A stretch of DNA of 51,411 nucleotides from Pholiota molesta (lineage: Eukaryota > Basidiomycota > Agaricomycetes > Agaricales > Strophariaceae): assembly GCA_014925825.1 (NCBI GenBank), contig JACGCK010000283.1, positions 1 through 51,411 of the forward strand. The letters are read 5' to 3'. The notes under the pieces are model-generated. The model saw only the letters and a program-made list of their open reading frames with translations. It was not told the DNA's origin and ran no database searches. Below are positions 1 through 12,169 of this stretch, one piece after another (within the stretch, counting starts at the first letter, position 1; every line of letters starts with the position of its first letter). A program made the translations under genes and the position numbers.

Positions 1-1
1 G

Positions 2-3000
2 TCTACGATTGACGTCATTGTGGATGTTGGTCCACAACCCACCATCTGGTCATGCAAACCCTGATTCTCCAAAAAATCTCGGCTTTTACAGGGAAACGCG
101 GAAAAGATCAAATCGTCGCGATCGCGGCACTCTCGTCTCTCTTCGAGAAAGGTTTCACTATCGATTTCGATGCTCTCTTCGCCCAAATGCCCTACAAATT
201 CGCAATGACCGATGTTCCTACGTATCCCTTCCAACGCCTTACAACTACCCATCGTACATTTGCAGTCGTGCGTCCTACTGTTGCTTCCATACTCAATCAA
301 GTGGAAGCCACCCAGCAAAAAGCGCCCACTCCTCGATTCGTCGTCGATCAGCCTCTCTGCGATTTCCTCGACCTTCACCGAATCGAGGGTCGTCGCGTTC
401 TTCCTGGCGCTGCAATGGTCGATTTCTTCGCCCGTGCAGCGGGGTCCAAGTCTGTGAAGAATATCAAATTCCACACACCGTTGGTTCTGGAGACACCAGA
501 GACTCAAGTCCGCGCCGAAATCGACGATCAAGGCGCCTATAAACTGGTTCAGGAAGATGGTGCGGACACCTATATCTGCTCAGGAACCATTGCCGACAAA
601 CCTGGATCGTCCCTCGGCAAAAAGGTCGTCAAGGAACCCGAGATGGTTCCTCTGCAGATGATGTCGAAGGCGCAGATATACGAGTGCTTCAAGAATGTTC
701 AATTCGGAGAGCCTTTCCGCACTGTCCAGGAGGTTAGAATCTGGGCAGACCACGCCGACGCCGATATCAAACTCCAAGCCACGGAGAATCCTGCTCATGA
801 TCGCATTCGCAAATTGGACGCCTGCCTGCATATGTTCGGTGCCATTTCGTCGAGGATGGCGCCACCAGTCGACGATAGCGCCGGAGCTTACCTCCCTGCT
901 TCGTTGGAGGACTTCACGCTTCACACGGATGATATGCCTTACAATTTCACCTGTCGCTACTATCTCCCCCTCGACATCGGCCGTAACGCTCGTGTTCTCA
1001 GCTCTTGCTTCGAAGTCTTTTCCGACGCTGGGGATCTTCTTGTATCTTGCAAGAAATACTCTGTGGCTTGGGTTCCTCGAGGTGTAGTTCACAAGGAACA
1101 GAAACCGGCGGAAACGAATGCCAATACCTGGCTTCGGAACGGCTGGACTCCGCAACCTTTGCCTGCGCCTCAGACCACATCCGTCCATAGATTCGACGAG
1201 CTACTCTACCTCGGAAATGGGCAATCATCGAGGGTTTTGCACGCTCTCTCGCCTTCAGCCAAAGATTGCATTTCAGTCGAAATCCCCCACTTATCTCATG
1301 ATAAACCGACAAACAGCGTGGCGAAGAATGTCAAGACGTTTGCTTGCGAAGAGTTGAACAAACTCCCTTCGCTCGTGCGGGGTCAAGATATGCTCGTCGT
1401 GTTGGATTTATCGAAAGCCAACAGCTCCCCAGGCTCCAAAGAATTCACTTCGCTTTATCTACAAATCTTGATGTTCATGAAGCTGGTCATGGCCCACAAG
1501 CTCCATATTCGCAGCTTCTTGGCTCTGACTTCGTGGTCAGCACCCGTGGATCTCTATAAGGAAGGCCTCGACCTCTTCTCCGACTCTAATGTGGCGTCAA
1601 GTTCTCTTGTTGGGGCGATCATGCAGGGTATGATCCGAGTCTTCCGTCGCGAAACCGGCCTCGACTTCGCGGCATGGTGTTTGGATCTCGCGGATATCGA
1701 CAGCCTCGCCGACTCAACTCTTCGCCACATTCTTACCAACGAGGTCCAAGCACGACACCAATCCACCTTCTCAGACACCTTCGTTAGCTATCGTGAAGAT
1801 GCGGCCAAGAAATCACTCTCTCGCCTTGTGCCTGCTCTCGAATCTCTCGAGCAGGTTCCCGCTAGGTCGCCCTCAGGAACAACGGTCATTGTGGGCATGG
1901 GAAGCATCGGTTCCGCACTAGCTATCTCTCTAATCGACGCCGGTTGTGATTCCGTCATCTTCTTAGGACGCAGGCCCGATTCTCAGGACAAAGTAAGCAG
2001 CGTCTTCCATCCCTTCTAGAGGCTATTTTTGATCAAACTGTTTGCCAGGTCATCAAGGAGCTATCGGCCCTCCCTGAAAAAGTCAAAACACGCTGCCAGT
2101 ACCGTCAAGTAGATGTTTGCGATAGGGAAGCGCTCAAGAACGCCTTAGCCGATATCATTCGCATCCAAGGTCGCATTAACAACATCATCCACACCGCCGC
2201 GGTTGTCACCGATTCCACTATCGCCGCCACTAAGCCGACTGATTTCGAAGCTGTCCTTCGACCCAAGGTTGTCGGGTCTTGGAATCTCCACGTTGTCAGC
2301 CAAGAGTTGAACCTCAACCTCGAATCATTCGTTCTTTGTAGCAGCACTAAGTGAGCCAACACTCTTGTCCTCTTTTTCGTCTCCTCATATTTTTTTGCAG
2401 TGTCATTGTCGGAAACCCAGGACAGGTTGCATATGTCGCCGCGAACTCGTTCATGGATTCCCTCGCTACCTTCCGTCATAATTCCGGCATGCCCGGAACA
2501 TCGCTGCAGCTGGGTGCTTGGGAATCCAAACTGATTGGCGAGATCGACATGAAAGGCAGCTTCGCTCTGCTTATGAAGAACGAAGAAGGCCTGCCTCTCA
2601 TTCTGAAGGCTATGATGGCGCCCATCCCGCTGCAGATCATTGCTCGTATGGATGCCACCAAGCTCGCTGCCACGCCCGCCTATGCCAAGGACCCCTTCTT
2701 TGCCCCTCTCTTGGCGTCGCCCAATAGCGCTGACTCAACGCCGTCCAAGGCGAAGCTCTCGGCGGAACAAGCCAACAAAATCCTCATTGATATTCTTCGA
2801 GTCGCTCTTGAGCTCCAACCCAGCGAAAAGCTTGGTGCGTTTATCTACTCCTTTGATCCGAAGAAATAATACTGATCTGCTATAGATACTGCTGAGGAGC
2901 TTACCTCCTTAGGCGCAGATTCGATAACGTTTGCCCAGTTCAAGGGCCAGGTGCTCAAGGAATTCCAGGTCGATGTCCCGATGATCTACCTCTCTGATGG

Positions 3001-3055
3001 CTACACCATCAGCGACATGATCAACAACGTCCTTGAGTCGTATGGCGCAGCTTGA
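2..3055 (+). CDS. Reducing polyketide synthase, C-terminal part (AT end, DH, KR, ACP)
   Basis: 3' part of a highly reducing type I polyketide synthase; it extends beyond the left edge. Codons from base 2 read the end of an acyltransferase (VDVGPQPTIW). The main frame then gives a dehydratase with the HxxxGxxxxP motif (HRIEGRRVLP, about 387-416). A ketoreductase structural half follows, then a catalytic half with GMGSIG (about 1894) and the Ser/Tyr/Asn set in CSS and VAYVAAN. The carrier domain has LGADS, whose Ser would take phosphopantetheine. No enoylreductase or methyltransferase is visible. Introns: 1993-2048, 2351-2400 and 2835-2885, all GT-AG and phase-consistent. Stop TGA at 3053. The AT end and the main frame are out of phase at 47-54 with no good intron, so a one-base indel is likely there. 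The product would be a reduced polyketide chain; the neighbouring SDRs may tailor it (inference). Confidence 0.92.
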
Positions 3056-3415
3056 TTCGTAGTGGTATGCTCCCGTATTTTCTTTATTTTCACGTAGCCC
3101 GTATACATTTTTATATAGACTTGCCTGATCTATACCCACTTTGACTTGACCGCATATTCGTTGCTCCTCTTGAGTGTTTTCGCAATCCTCGAGAAGGTTT
3201 GGTGCGCTAAAAAGCGCATGGCCAAAAATAAATCTCGGGCTCGGCCTTCGGTGATCTTTTTCTCAAGCCAGGCCGCCGGCTTTGGTCTACAACTTCCCTG
3301 TCTGTCACCACGATTGCTTGTTCATCGATTGTTCGTTAGTCAATCCCCGAGCTCGTTCACTCATCCAACAATTACGCACTGATCTTCGTCCTTCTATCCT
3401 GTTCTGTGGCTTGCG

Positions 3416-3421
3416 TATAAA
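3416..3421 (+). promoter_or_regulatory. TATA box of the first SDR gene
   Basis: TATAAA lies about 105 bases before the ATG at 3521, followed by an ACCAGGGA tract. The same TATA plus ACCAGGGA context recurs before the second SDR copy at 6497, so the promoter was duplicated with the gene. Confidence 0.6.
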
Positions 3422-3520
3422 AACCAGGGATTCCGTTCGAGATGTATCATCAACCCGCTCTTCAGCTTTCGCATCTGCCTCACTTTCAACTTCATTCCAA
3501 ACCATTCGCACCAAGACAGC

Positions 3521-4375
3521 ATGCCTTCCTGGTTGATTACTGGCGCCAACAGAGGCATCGGCTACAGCACCGTCGAGAACTTGGTGAGTTCTTGTTTGCG
3601 CTTGGTGCAGAGATGTTACTAATATGCATCTGGTAGCTCAAAGACGGGGCAAACTTCGTCATTGCGACAGCGCGTAGTGTCAACGTCCCCGAGCTGCAGT
3701 CTCTTGCGGAGAAGCACCCGAACAGCCTCAAGCTGGTCGAACTTGATATCAGCAGCCAAGAGAGTGTCGATAGGGCGGTTGAGGTCGCCACACCTTTCCT
3801 TCCCAATGGGCTGGACTATCTCGTGAACAATGCGGGCAAGAACCCACAACCTACGACGTCTTTTGAAGAACTGTAAGGATACCTCTATCGTTTATATCTT
3901 TCATTTATTTATAATTTTTTCTGCCTCCAGGAACCTTGACGAGTTCGCGGACGAAATGACCTTCAGCACCGTCGCTCCCCTCCGCGTCTCCCGCGCCTTC
4001 CTCCCTCTCGTCAAGAAATCCGAATTGAAGCGCATCGTCTTCATCTCCTCCGTCCTCGCCTCCTCCCACATCACCTTCCTCATGGCGGGCCAGTTCAACG
4101 CCTACTCCGTCGCCAAAGCCGCGCTGAACATGCTCGCGCACAAGTGGGCCGCGACGCTCAAATACGACGGCGTCACCACTGCCGCTATCCACCCCGGGTG
4201 GTCGCAGACGTCCCTTGGCGAGGGGATTAATGACTGGATGGCCAAGTATGCACCGCAGGTGCCCCATTTCCCTCCGGAGGCGGCGGCGGAGAACGTCATT
4301 AAGATCTCGCAGGCTCTCACCCTGGAGAAGACGGGCGCATTTTGGCATTTCGATGGTACAAACTTGCCTTGGTAG
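3521..4375 (+). CDS. Short-chain dehydrogenase/reductase, intact copy
   Basis: NAD(P)-dependent classical SDR of 247 residues, cytosolic, with no signal peptide. Exons 3521-3583, 3637-3872 and 3931-4375 join in phase. Cofactor motif TGANRGIG is at residues 7-14, NNAG at 85-88, and the catalytic Ser (ISS, about 139), Tyr158 and Lys162 (YSVAK) are all present. Length is normal for the family. The start is set by the family-typical MPSWLITGANRGIG opening right after a CA-rich leader. It lies about 470 bases downstream of the polyketide synthase on the same strand, so a ketoreductase tailoring role is plausible but inferred; the sequence does not give the substrate. A near-identical, broken copy lies at 6598. 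Confidence 0.9.
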
Positions 4376-6190
4376 AGACGGGGAATCTGATATATGATGC
4401 ATGACGAAGTATTACCGCCATTTTAATTGAACCATGTTTTAGTAGCCATTTAAATTATCGCACTTTATAATCTGGCTATTCTCTTGCTACGGCTCTCTCT
4501 GCCGTTGTGCATCTCCGAGTCTATGAGAAAGAGCGAACACGAAAAAAGACTTCATCGTTCACTTCGCAATTCAGAGACTCATGTCAAGCCTGTAGCTCTC
4601 GTTCAGGGCATACGCGCATGCAAATCGGTAGGACCAATAATGATCCACCGGCGTTGCTGCGATGGGGAGTCTGACCGCGCCATATACTCAACGACGACTA
4701 CGATCCACTGAATCGCGAGGCGGAGACAAGGTCAACCTTCCGCGAGCAATGATCTCCCATGCACGAGCTCGTTAATTCCTGTTGGTCAGATCGTACTTGC
4801 TAAACAAATATCGCTTTGCGATCTCGACAGACCACATCAGAAGTTTCGCAGAAGAGTGGTAAATACAAGCTATATTTCGAGAAAATCTGAGCTCGTCGGC
4901 AGCGTTGGCCAGATAGGCGCCACCGTTGCCGGCAGTGCTGGGTCCTCGTCGAACCTAGCACATCCTGCTCTGATGTAGTATGTTACTCGAATTCCACTCT
5001 TGAGCTTGCAAATGACGATAGCCTCCAACGAAGAGAGAGGCAGCCGCGCCAGAGATAGACGCTGATGCTAGGCTCTGGCGCCGGGAAATACGACAGGTGC
5101 GAAATCACAGATACCCTCCCAAAACTTTTCTGCAGCAGCCCTAACAGCCGCATGGCAGACATCCTCATCGATGATGATGGCTCCTTTACCATGGCAAGCT
5201 GGCTGGTATCCTTTGGCATTCCTTGCTCAACCTGGGATGCCACCATCGTTGGGCGAAGGGCCGCTGGAATCGGGCGGCAACCAGCTCGTCGGTCGAGCAA
5301 GCCTACTCCCGCCTCGCAGCCAAGTCCGAACACTGCAGCCGATGCGCCATGCAACGGTGAAAGATGATGCAGCATAGGGATGGAATAGACAGCCACCGAG
5401 TGGCGCGTGGTCGCACACCTGGAGGCGTCCATGTCGCCAATACGGAATCTTGCAGCAAGCATCAACTGCGCCCTTCTGGCACTATATCCCAGAGACGCCG
5501 CCTTCGTTCACGGGAGGCTGCGATGGGGCCTGTCCAGGAAATCGATGTGCGAACCTGTTATCATCGGCATCTCTCATCGACGCGGAGATCTAACGACGAT
5601 GATTCCAGACTTCGATGAGATCCCGGGCAGTCTGTAGCTGCTGTTGATGGTAGGTGGGATGCAGTTCTACGACGAGCGGCGGAAGCAGGTCGGGATTAGA
5701 TGGAAGGTACTCATCGTCGCGATCGATAACGCGCTCCAGCTCTTCATCTGCGACGAACTTTCGAAGCAGCTGGAGACGGGGATTGAGGCCTTGAGGAGGA
5801 TTTCGATTTCTTTGCGTAAGTACCCATTTACAGCTATCAGAAAGTATACTCACAGTTCGCTCCAGCGAATTGCTGACATGAATAATCTGGACAAGCGCAA
5901 TGTGCGATTGATGGCGAAGATTACGGTAAACGGGCCGGGCCTCGATATGTAAGAACCCGTCGCAAGTCCGTCGTTCGCAAGTTGTTCGATGCTTTTCTTT
6001 CTATGTTCCTAATTTCAAAATACCTTCTTTCACATCGCAAACTTCATACATAGAATACCTGCAAAATAAGGAGTTTCGAAAGACGTACTATTGCTGATAG
6101 AGATGCATTGAATTATTTCAAAATTCATGTGCTTGTTATGCGCCAAAGCAGCTGCCAGGTAATGGATGTCAGGCTTACAGAAGATGTCAG
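4376..6190. other. Gene-poor spacer with decayed coding-like stretches
   Basis: No intact gene can be built here. Two stretches look coding-like by base composition. About 5060-5200 on the minus strand has a short frame with IDEDVCHAAVRAAAEKF, faintly like a linker in amidases but unassignable. About 5590-5850 is open on both strands with GC-rich third positions. Neither joins to neighbouring exons. It looks like remains of one or two genes between the duplicated SDR copies. Confidence 0.4.
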
Positions 6191-6496
6191 CTGCCCTATG
6201 TCGTATTCGATTCAAGAAATGTAAACGGACGCGAACCGTTCTCGCTTAAGCGCCCACGGCCACCTAGGCGCCCAACGTGCATTGACATGCGGCCAAAAAT
6301 AAGTATCGGGCTCGGGCTTCGGGCTTCGGCTTCGGCGATCTTATTCAAGCCCAGACCGCTAACCACATCTCCACGACTGCTGGTTCTTGGCTTGTTCATC
6401 AATTGTTTGTTAGTCAATCCCCGAGCTCGTTCACTCATCCACATCCAACAATGACCCGACTTCTCCTCGTCATTCTATCCTGTTCCATCGTTCACG

Positions 6497-6502
6497 TATA
6501 AA
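6497..6502 (+). promoter_or_regulatory. TATA box of the second SDR copy
   Basis: TATAAA about 100 bases before the ATG at 6598, in the same CGTATAAAACCAGGGA context as the first copy. The upstream stretch from about 6290 also resembles 3220-3520, so the duplication took the promoter. Confidence 0.6.
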
Positions 6503-6597
6503 ACCAGGGAGTGTGTCGGAAATGGATCATCAGCAACCACTTCAGCTTCCACATTCACCTCACTCTCAACTACTCAAACCCACCAACTCAAGACAAC

Positions 6598-7451
6598 ATG
6601 CCTTCCTGGTTGATCACTGGCGCCAACAGAGGCATCGGCTACAGCACCGTCGAGAACTTGGTGAGTTCCTGTTAGCGCTCGGTGCAGAATTGTTATTAAT
6701 AGGCATCATAGCTCAAAGACGAGGCAAACTTCGTCATTGCGGCAGCGCGTAGTGTCAACGTTTCCGAGCTGCAATCTCTTGAAAAGAAGCATCCGAACAA
6801 TCTCAAGCTAGTTGAACTCGATATCAGCAGCCAAGAGAGCGTCGACAGGGCTGTTGAGGCCGCGACGCCTCTGCTCCCCAATGGACTTGATTACCTGGTG
6901 AACAACGCTGGCAAGAACCCACAACCTACGACGTCTTTCGAAGAACTGTAAGGATACCTCACTCACTTTATTCTTCATCCACTCATAATTTTTTTTTCTC
7001 GCTCCAGGAACCTCGACGAGTTCGCGGACGAAATGACATTCAGCACCGTCGCTCCCCTCCGCGTCTCCCGCGCCTTCCTCCCTCTCATCAAGAAATCCGA
7101 ATTGAAGCGCATCATCTTCATCTCCTCCGTCCTCGCCTCCTCCCACATCACCTTCCTCATGGCGGGCCAGTTCAACGCCTATTCCGTCGCCAAAGCCGCG
7201 CTGAACATGCTCGCGCACAAGTGGGCCGCGACGCTCAAATACGACGGCGTCACCACTGCCGCTATTCACCCTGGATGGTCGCAGACGTCCCTTGGCGAGG
7301 GAATTAATGAGTGGATGGCCAAGTATGCGCCGCAGGTGCCCATTTCCCTCCGGAGGCGGCGGCGGAGAACGTCGTTAAGATCTCGCAGGCTCTCACTTTG
7401 GAGAAGACGGGCGCCTTTTGGCACTTCGATGGCACTAATTTGCCTTGGTAG
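6598..7451 (+). pseudogene. Short-chain dehydrogenase/reductase, second copy, frameshifted
   Basis: Paralogue of the gene at 3521. Exons 6598-6660, 6712-6947 and 7008 onward splice in phase, with TGANRGIG, NNAG and YSVAK intact. In the last exon the first copy has CCCC and this copy has CCC (7339-7341). The last ~45 residues are therefore read in a wrong, arginine-rich frame that stops at 7471-7473 instead of the conserved TAG at 7449-7451. Downstream of the lost base, nearly all differences from the first copy are synonymous in the original frame. The break is thus very recent or a sequencing error. The catalytic core precedes the break; the lost tail usually shapes the substrate pocket. Confidence 0.85.
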
Positions 7452-8095
7452 AGCTGCCGCGCCTAGTACCTGATTCTCGTTGAGAAATTTATCAATATTC
7501 TGTACCATCTAAATTATCACCGTATAGATTTTGATTTTTTGATTATTACTTTGTGTGATAGCACGAAGACGGGGGAGAACAGTGGCTGAGTTTCAAGAAA
7601 AAACCTTTTCTCTAGCAAGTGTTTTTCTGATCGTCTCGCATTTGACCCCATAGTAATCAAGTACATATTTACTACCAACACGCAGAGGGCCAGAGAGAGC
7701 TAGCCAGAGCTAGCCCGACAGCAGAGTCGCCGACATTGCCATTACTCGCGCGGCCCGGTCGGGCGTCGACGGAATTGCGGAAGAATGTGACAATCACCAC
7801 TCCTTGTTCTCATCCATGATGCATAACACTTTTTGTCTTGGTGATAAGAAGATACAAGAGCAATGAACATCGACAACAAGTGATGTCGACAAAACTGCAG
7901 GACCCGGGTGATTGAATGTGGCAGTCACCTTACTCATTGATAACAAGATCCAACTTCCGTCCCACCCTTCCTCTGCGAGGAGTCGCTCCCTGCTGCCTCC
8001 GCCATTGCTTGTGCCCGTTTGCTTGAGATCTAGTGATATAGTAAGTTTATTGAATATGTACATACATGCATGAAGGAACTGACACACCTCAACTT
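7452..8095. other. Intergenic, no gene seen
   Basis: Between the SDR copy and the convergent orphan gene at 8096-9160. Only short unrelated frames; no recognisable protein, RNA or repeat. Confidence 0.5.
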
Positions 8096-9160
8096 TCAAG
8101 AGCAGAACCACCATAGACTGACAGTGACTCTGTCCTCTATGCTCAGGGATGCATATGCCGCGTCGTCGGCAACATCCACCCCATCCATAGGCCCATGCAG
8201 GGCATTGAACTCCCTCTCCAGATCCTCCTCCGAGCACGGCGGCTGAGTGAGCGCGTCGGCGAACTCCATCGGGTTTGCTATGATCACGAGCCAACGGGCC
8301 CAGGCGCATACTTGTGGTGGCATACAGTTAACATCCGCGTTCTGATGAGTGAGAATATTACTTACATCGTAGATCCTGTGGGGCATCGCGGGGAAACTGA
8401 AAGGCTCTTTCAGTCTCCCGCGACGATGCAGCATCTGCAGCTGCCTGGTGTGGGGATGGACCGGGATGGCGGAGGCTACAACGATATCGATGAAGCTCGT
8501 AATCGAGAGCGAGAGCGCATGCGACTCACTGTACGTCCTCCGTCTCATATCCGCTGTGCCGATGTACACGATGTGCCGTGACACTCCTAGCAAAATAATC
8601 AGCGCTGTACGCTCGAAAGGGTGGGATACGATTAAACTTACATCGGAGGGCCCATCGAGCCTCGCGGAGGCTCGATGTTTTCGCCATGGCGGCTGGTGGG
8701 ATGACCACCGGCGCCGGAGGCACTCTCGGATCGTGGTTTATGAATGCTATTCCACCCTTCGGCGGAACGTCTGGTAGGAGGTCTCGCGGGTATTCCTGTT
8801 ATCGACGGATTCGCTACATCAGTGATCTTGCATATTTGATTGCGAGGGATTTCATTACTCACCCTGACTGCTGACACTCTTCATGCTCTGTAAAGGAACG
8901 GCGCAAACGAGCGTAGAGTTTTGCGCTGGGATGGGCCGTAAATGGGCGAGAGGCTGGCTGGAAGGTCCAGCTCTAGGTTGGGGCCGGGGCTGTTGTACGG
9001 TGTGTGAGTCCTGGTGCACGCTAAGTGGTTTATTTGCATGCCTATTCGCATCTCGAATGTCACTAAATGAAGCGGACGGGATAAAGTCTTGCCGATGGAG
9101 CTTTGTGATTGCTCGCGTCGCGCTGTCTGTGTCGTCTAGAGTCCGTTTTCTGCTGTCCAT
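8096..9160 (-). CDS. Uncharacterised protein, five exons
   Basis: Not recognised. Five exons join in phase on the minus strand: 9160-8863, 8813-8642, 8586-8530, 8475-8366 and 8310-8096, giving 283 residues. Introns are 49-55 nt with GTGAGT or GTAAGT donors and AG acceptors. Consistent phase over four introns is the main support. The protein opens MDSRKRTLDDTD, has a Gln/Pro/Arg-rich middle likely to be disordered, and ends with a more ordered, acidic stretch (CSEEDLEREFNALHG) and a Trp-rich tail. There is no signal peptide, clear membrane segment or catalytic motif. It could be a nuclear or regulatory protein from composition alone, but no function is claimed. The last exon could instead be extended by an unrecognised intron. 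Confidence 0.5.
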
Positions 9161-12100
9161 TGGGGGGAGGGGGATGATCGTTCGGAGTTGAATGAAGCGC
9201 TCTCTCATCCCTTGGTTTCTTTAGATCGTTTCTGTTTAATTATATATCCGTTCAAACCTGCTGGTCATGACGACGAGGGCAACCTGAAATTTCGCATCGT
9301 GCGTACTGAAACTGCCGAACGTCGCTTTTTTGCTTTGCGCTTGAGTAAGGGTTCTAGTTGATGTCCGGTTCATTCTATCAGATTCGAAACAAGACATGCG
9401 GACAGGAACCCACTTTTGGACTCTCGCTCTTGCACGCCGGACGTTGGGGAAAAAAAATCTGCGGGGAAGGAGCGCATGGTAATATGTTGGAGCCAAATCC
9501 TGGTCTGTTAACTGCGAAACGTTCCTCCGAGCGGCTCGCATCAATGCCGTTCAGTCCTCAGGATAAGTAGCAGGAAGGTTCCATGTACATATTCACAACT
9601 ATTACACTAGGATGAGGGTCGAATATGAGTTTTGGGAGTCAACGCATGCTTAAATACAACGCGCTTAGCGCGATCGCTCGAGATTTGGAGAGAGCGCACG
9701 CGGCTATAAATAAGTAGAACGTCATATCAAGCGACCACTTATTATTCGGGGCCAGCACTGAATCGCTCTGTCTAGCTTGGGCATATCGATCTGTCTAGCG
9801 AGAACATACAGTACCTCAATCCATCAACAGTATTCATCTTCATAAACGCTTGACTATTTATCACCTTGGACTCAATCCATTCCGAACGAACTTCGATTTT
9901 TGAAGTATTGAAGCCCGCGCAAATATGTAACACTTATAGTACTTGGATTAATTGAACCTATATAATGGTGTACATCGAAAGAGTGCGACATATTTATGAC
10001 CATAGACCAGCCGGATTCTGACAACTGCGAGTAAATGTGGCAGAGACTGATACTTCACCTTGCTGAAAGCAATGGTCCCCCACCGTCGAAATTAGTAATC
10101 ATCCTGTACATCAAACACTCACAAACAGTATCCTACGGTCCAAACGTCGAAAAATGTTGAGATGGAATGTTGGTGACGTTAGAATCACACATGACCAAAC
10201 AGTATAGCACAGCCTGAGCGCCGAGCTGCATGCTCTCTAGGGTTGCAACACCTATCTCGTCGTTTACCGAGTTCTATCTGTCCACCACTGTCAGCTCGCC
10301 GCCGCCCTCGCTCCCTTGTCACCCCCGCGCCGCCGCCGTGTGCCCCTCCCCTCCATCGAGGGATGTGGGCCGGCTCTCAACTTCCCCATCGCCAGCACAA
10401 CACACCACGGAATCAGAACGCGACTCAAACAGGTTCGCATGGACGGGCGGCAGCTACGAGTGTAGCCGGAAGCTATAAGGGCAACAAACAGCGTGCATCC
10501 CGGATGGGCGGCTACGGACACGAACACGGCGGACGACGCGCGCATGGCGGACAGACGCGAGCAGTGAGTACGTCAGGGCTTGCGAGCGGGCTGATCACGA
10601 ACGCGAACACAGCTCAACGAATGGGAAATGAATAGACGGTAGCCGCAAGTACGGCGACGCGAGTACGGCAGGGCGCAGCGACTTATACCCCACCATCTAT
10701 ACGTGCAAGGAGGCTGCACAGACACGCGCTCGCTGTGCGCTGCATACACCCTGAAGCCGAGGCCTGGTCCGAGGACGAGCCCTGGCTTGGGCTTGGTATG
10801 GCCTACGGCTCAGGATCGCAAATTGGTGAGGTACTCTTCTTTTTCATTGACATTTTCTTTGAGCACTCATCTTGTCACGATTTACATGGCCACCGGAAGT
10901 TTATTTGCATATACATAAGTCTAGCTTTGCTCAGTTGTCTAGATGAAAGTGTTACAGTCATACACCGAACTTTCATGAATCAATCTTTTTTTCCTTTGAA
11001 ATCTCTACGACGACATCCAAGTACATCCAAAATTCGTTCGTGATTCATATTATACCCCGACAACATTCTATATACAATAGCGATTAAGAAATTATAAGAT
11101 CTTTATACAAGTCTCTGTCAAGAGTGTGCAATAATAGGTACAACGTCAAACAGCTAGACACCATCCAGGTTAAAATTTAAATCTAAACTGATTGAGCCAA
11201 GACATACCTTCCCAACAAAACTTATCTTCCAAAAAAAATTAAATGATTATCAATTTTTCATTATTTTCACAATCAGCAAGGTGTCGAGGAGACCGCAGGT
11301 CGACCTTTCATAATGGATATTCACTGATTATTCCGATTTATTCGTCTCAACAATGCTCCTCGTTTTTTGGACAGGTGAGAAGACGGTCCTGTTTGCCCGG
11401 TTTCAGCGACAGTGGTGCTACGCTAGCTTATCAGGATTCAAGACTTGTAGGCAACCCAGAATACAATTCCCGCTACCTTTAGGTAAGGGTCTTAGGGGCG
11501 GAACTTTGTGTCACTTTTTTGCGGGAAGTCGTGAAATGTTGAGTGTTACCGTCACATTTCTCCCACGTACCCCCTTTTCGGGCCGGGTTCCCGTCTCCAT
11601 ATCCAACTCTCTTTGTTCTGCGAAACATGGTGCTGTTGTGGTACTGTCCAGCTTTCAGTCGCTCTCGAGATCAGGTTTAACTTTCTCATCTTATATGAGG
11701 CCTAGTTGGAAGTTTTATTTCGGTTTTTCATGTTCATGAGGCCTACGTACGGGAGCATACTATTATTACTAGTAATGAATCTTTGTAAACTTTCTCTTTG
11801 GACTTTTGTATTGTACATTACAATTTGATGCACTCGGGCTACCAAGTTTTATTGGTAGCGGGCCATGCCGCTCGTCGGCCTTACCTTATGCGGTAATATG
11901 AGCGCGAGCGCTCAGGAGTCTTAACGGGCGCGTACTCTTCGGCCGAGTGCGGCAATCAACGGACAATTCCGGTGACGCTGACATGTTTTCGATATCACCT
12001 GAGCTCTTTTCCAACACCAACAGACCTTATCCTCGCACCTTTCGTTCAGATCCAGCCTTTAGATAAATCACGCTCAGTAATCCTAGTCTCAAGGTGCAAT

Positions 12101-12169
12101 CTCCGAACAACAGCAAGCCGCTAACGATCATCAAGATCTATTTACTCAAATCCAACAGAAACTAGCGAT
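9161..12169. other. Long gene-poor interval
   Basis: About 3 kb without a gene I can support. A GCTATAAATAAG TATA-like site near 9710 is followed by leader-like sequence but no open frame. A GC-rich patch at 10230-10640 gives only low-complexity frames. 11838-11859 holds a perfect 8-bp hairpin (GCTACCAA / TTGGTAGC, loop GTTTTA). The stretch looks like old, decayed DNA. Confidence 0.45.
11838..11859. repeat. Short perfect hairpin
   Basis: Inverted repeat GCTACCAA-GTTTTA-TTGGTAGC. About 30 bases on is a second short inverted repeat, GAGCGC-GA-GCGCTC. No gene ends here, so it is probably a relic of a mobile element end or chance. Confidence 0.35.

Larger units (their letters stand above)
6290..7451 (+). 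repeat. Tandem duplicate of 3220-4375 (promoter plus SDR gene)
   Basis: This segment repeats 3220-4375, about 3.1 kb apart in direct orientation. Shared parts include a GGCCAAAAATAA leader, the TATA context, both intron positions and almost all coding bases. Introns differ more than exons, as expected for two copies kept for some time under protein selection. Confidence 0.85.

Noticed and set aside
49..91. A 43-nt GT-AG intron with a CTGAT branch site to explain the PKS frame break
   Set aside because: It would join to frame 3, not to the open frame 1, and would delete residues typical of the linker.
4983..5465. A 160-codon minus-strand frame between the SDR copies
   Set aside because: Its composition is not convincing and no motif is present; a shorter stretch in another frame looks more coding-like, but neither is intact.
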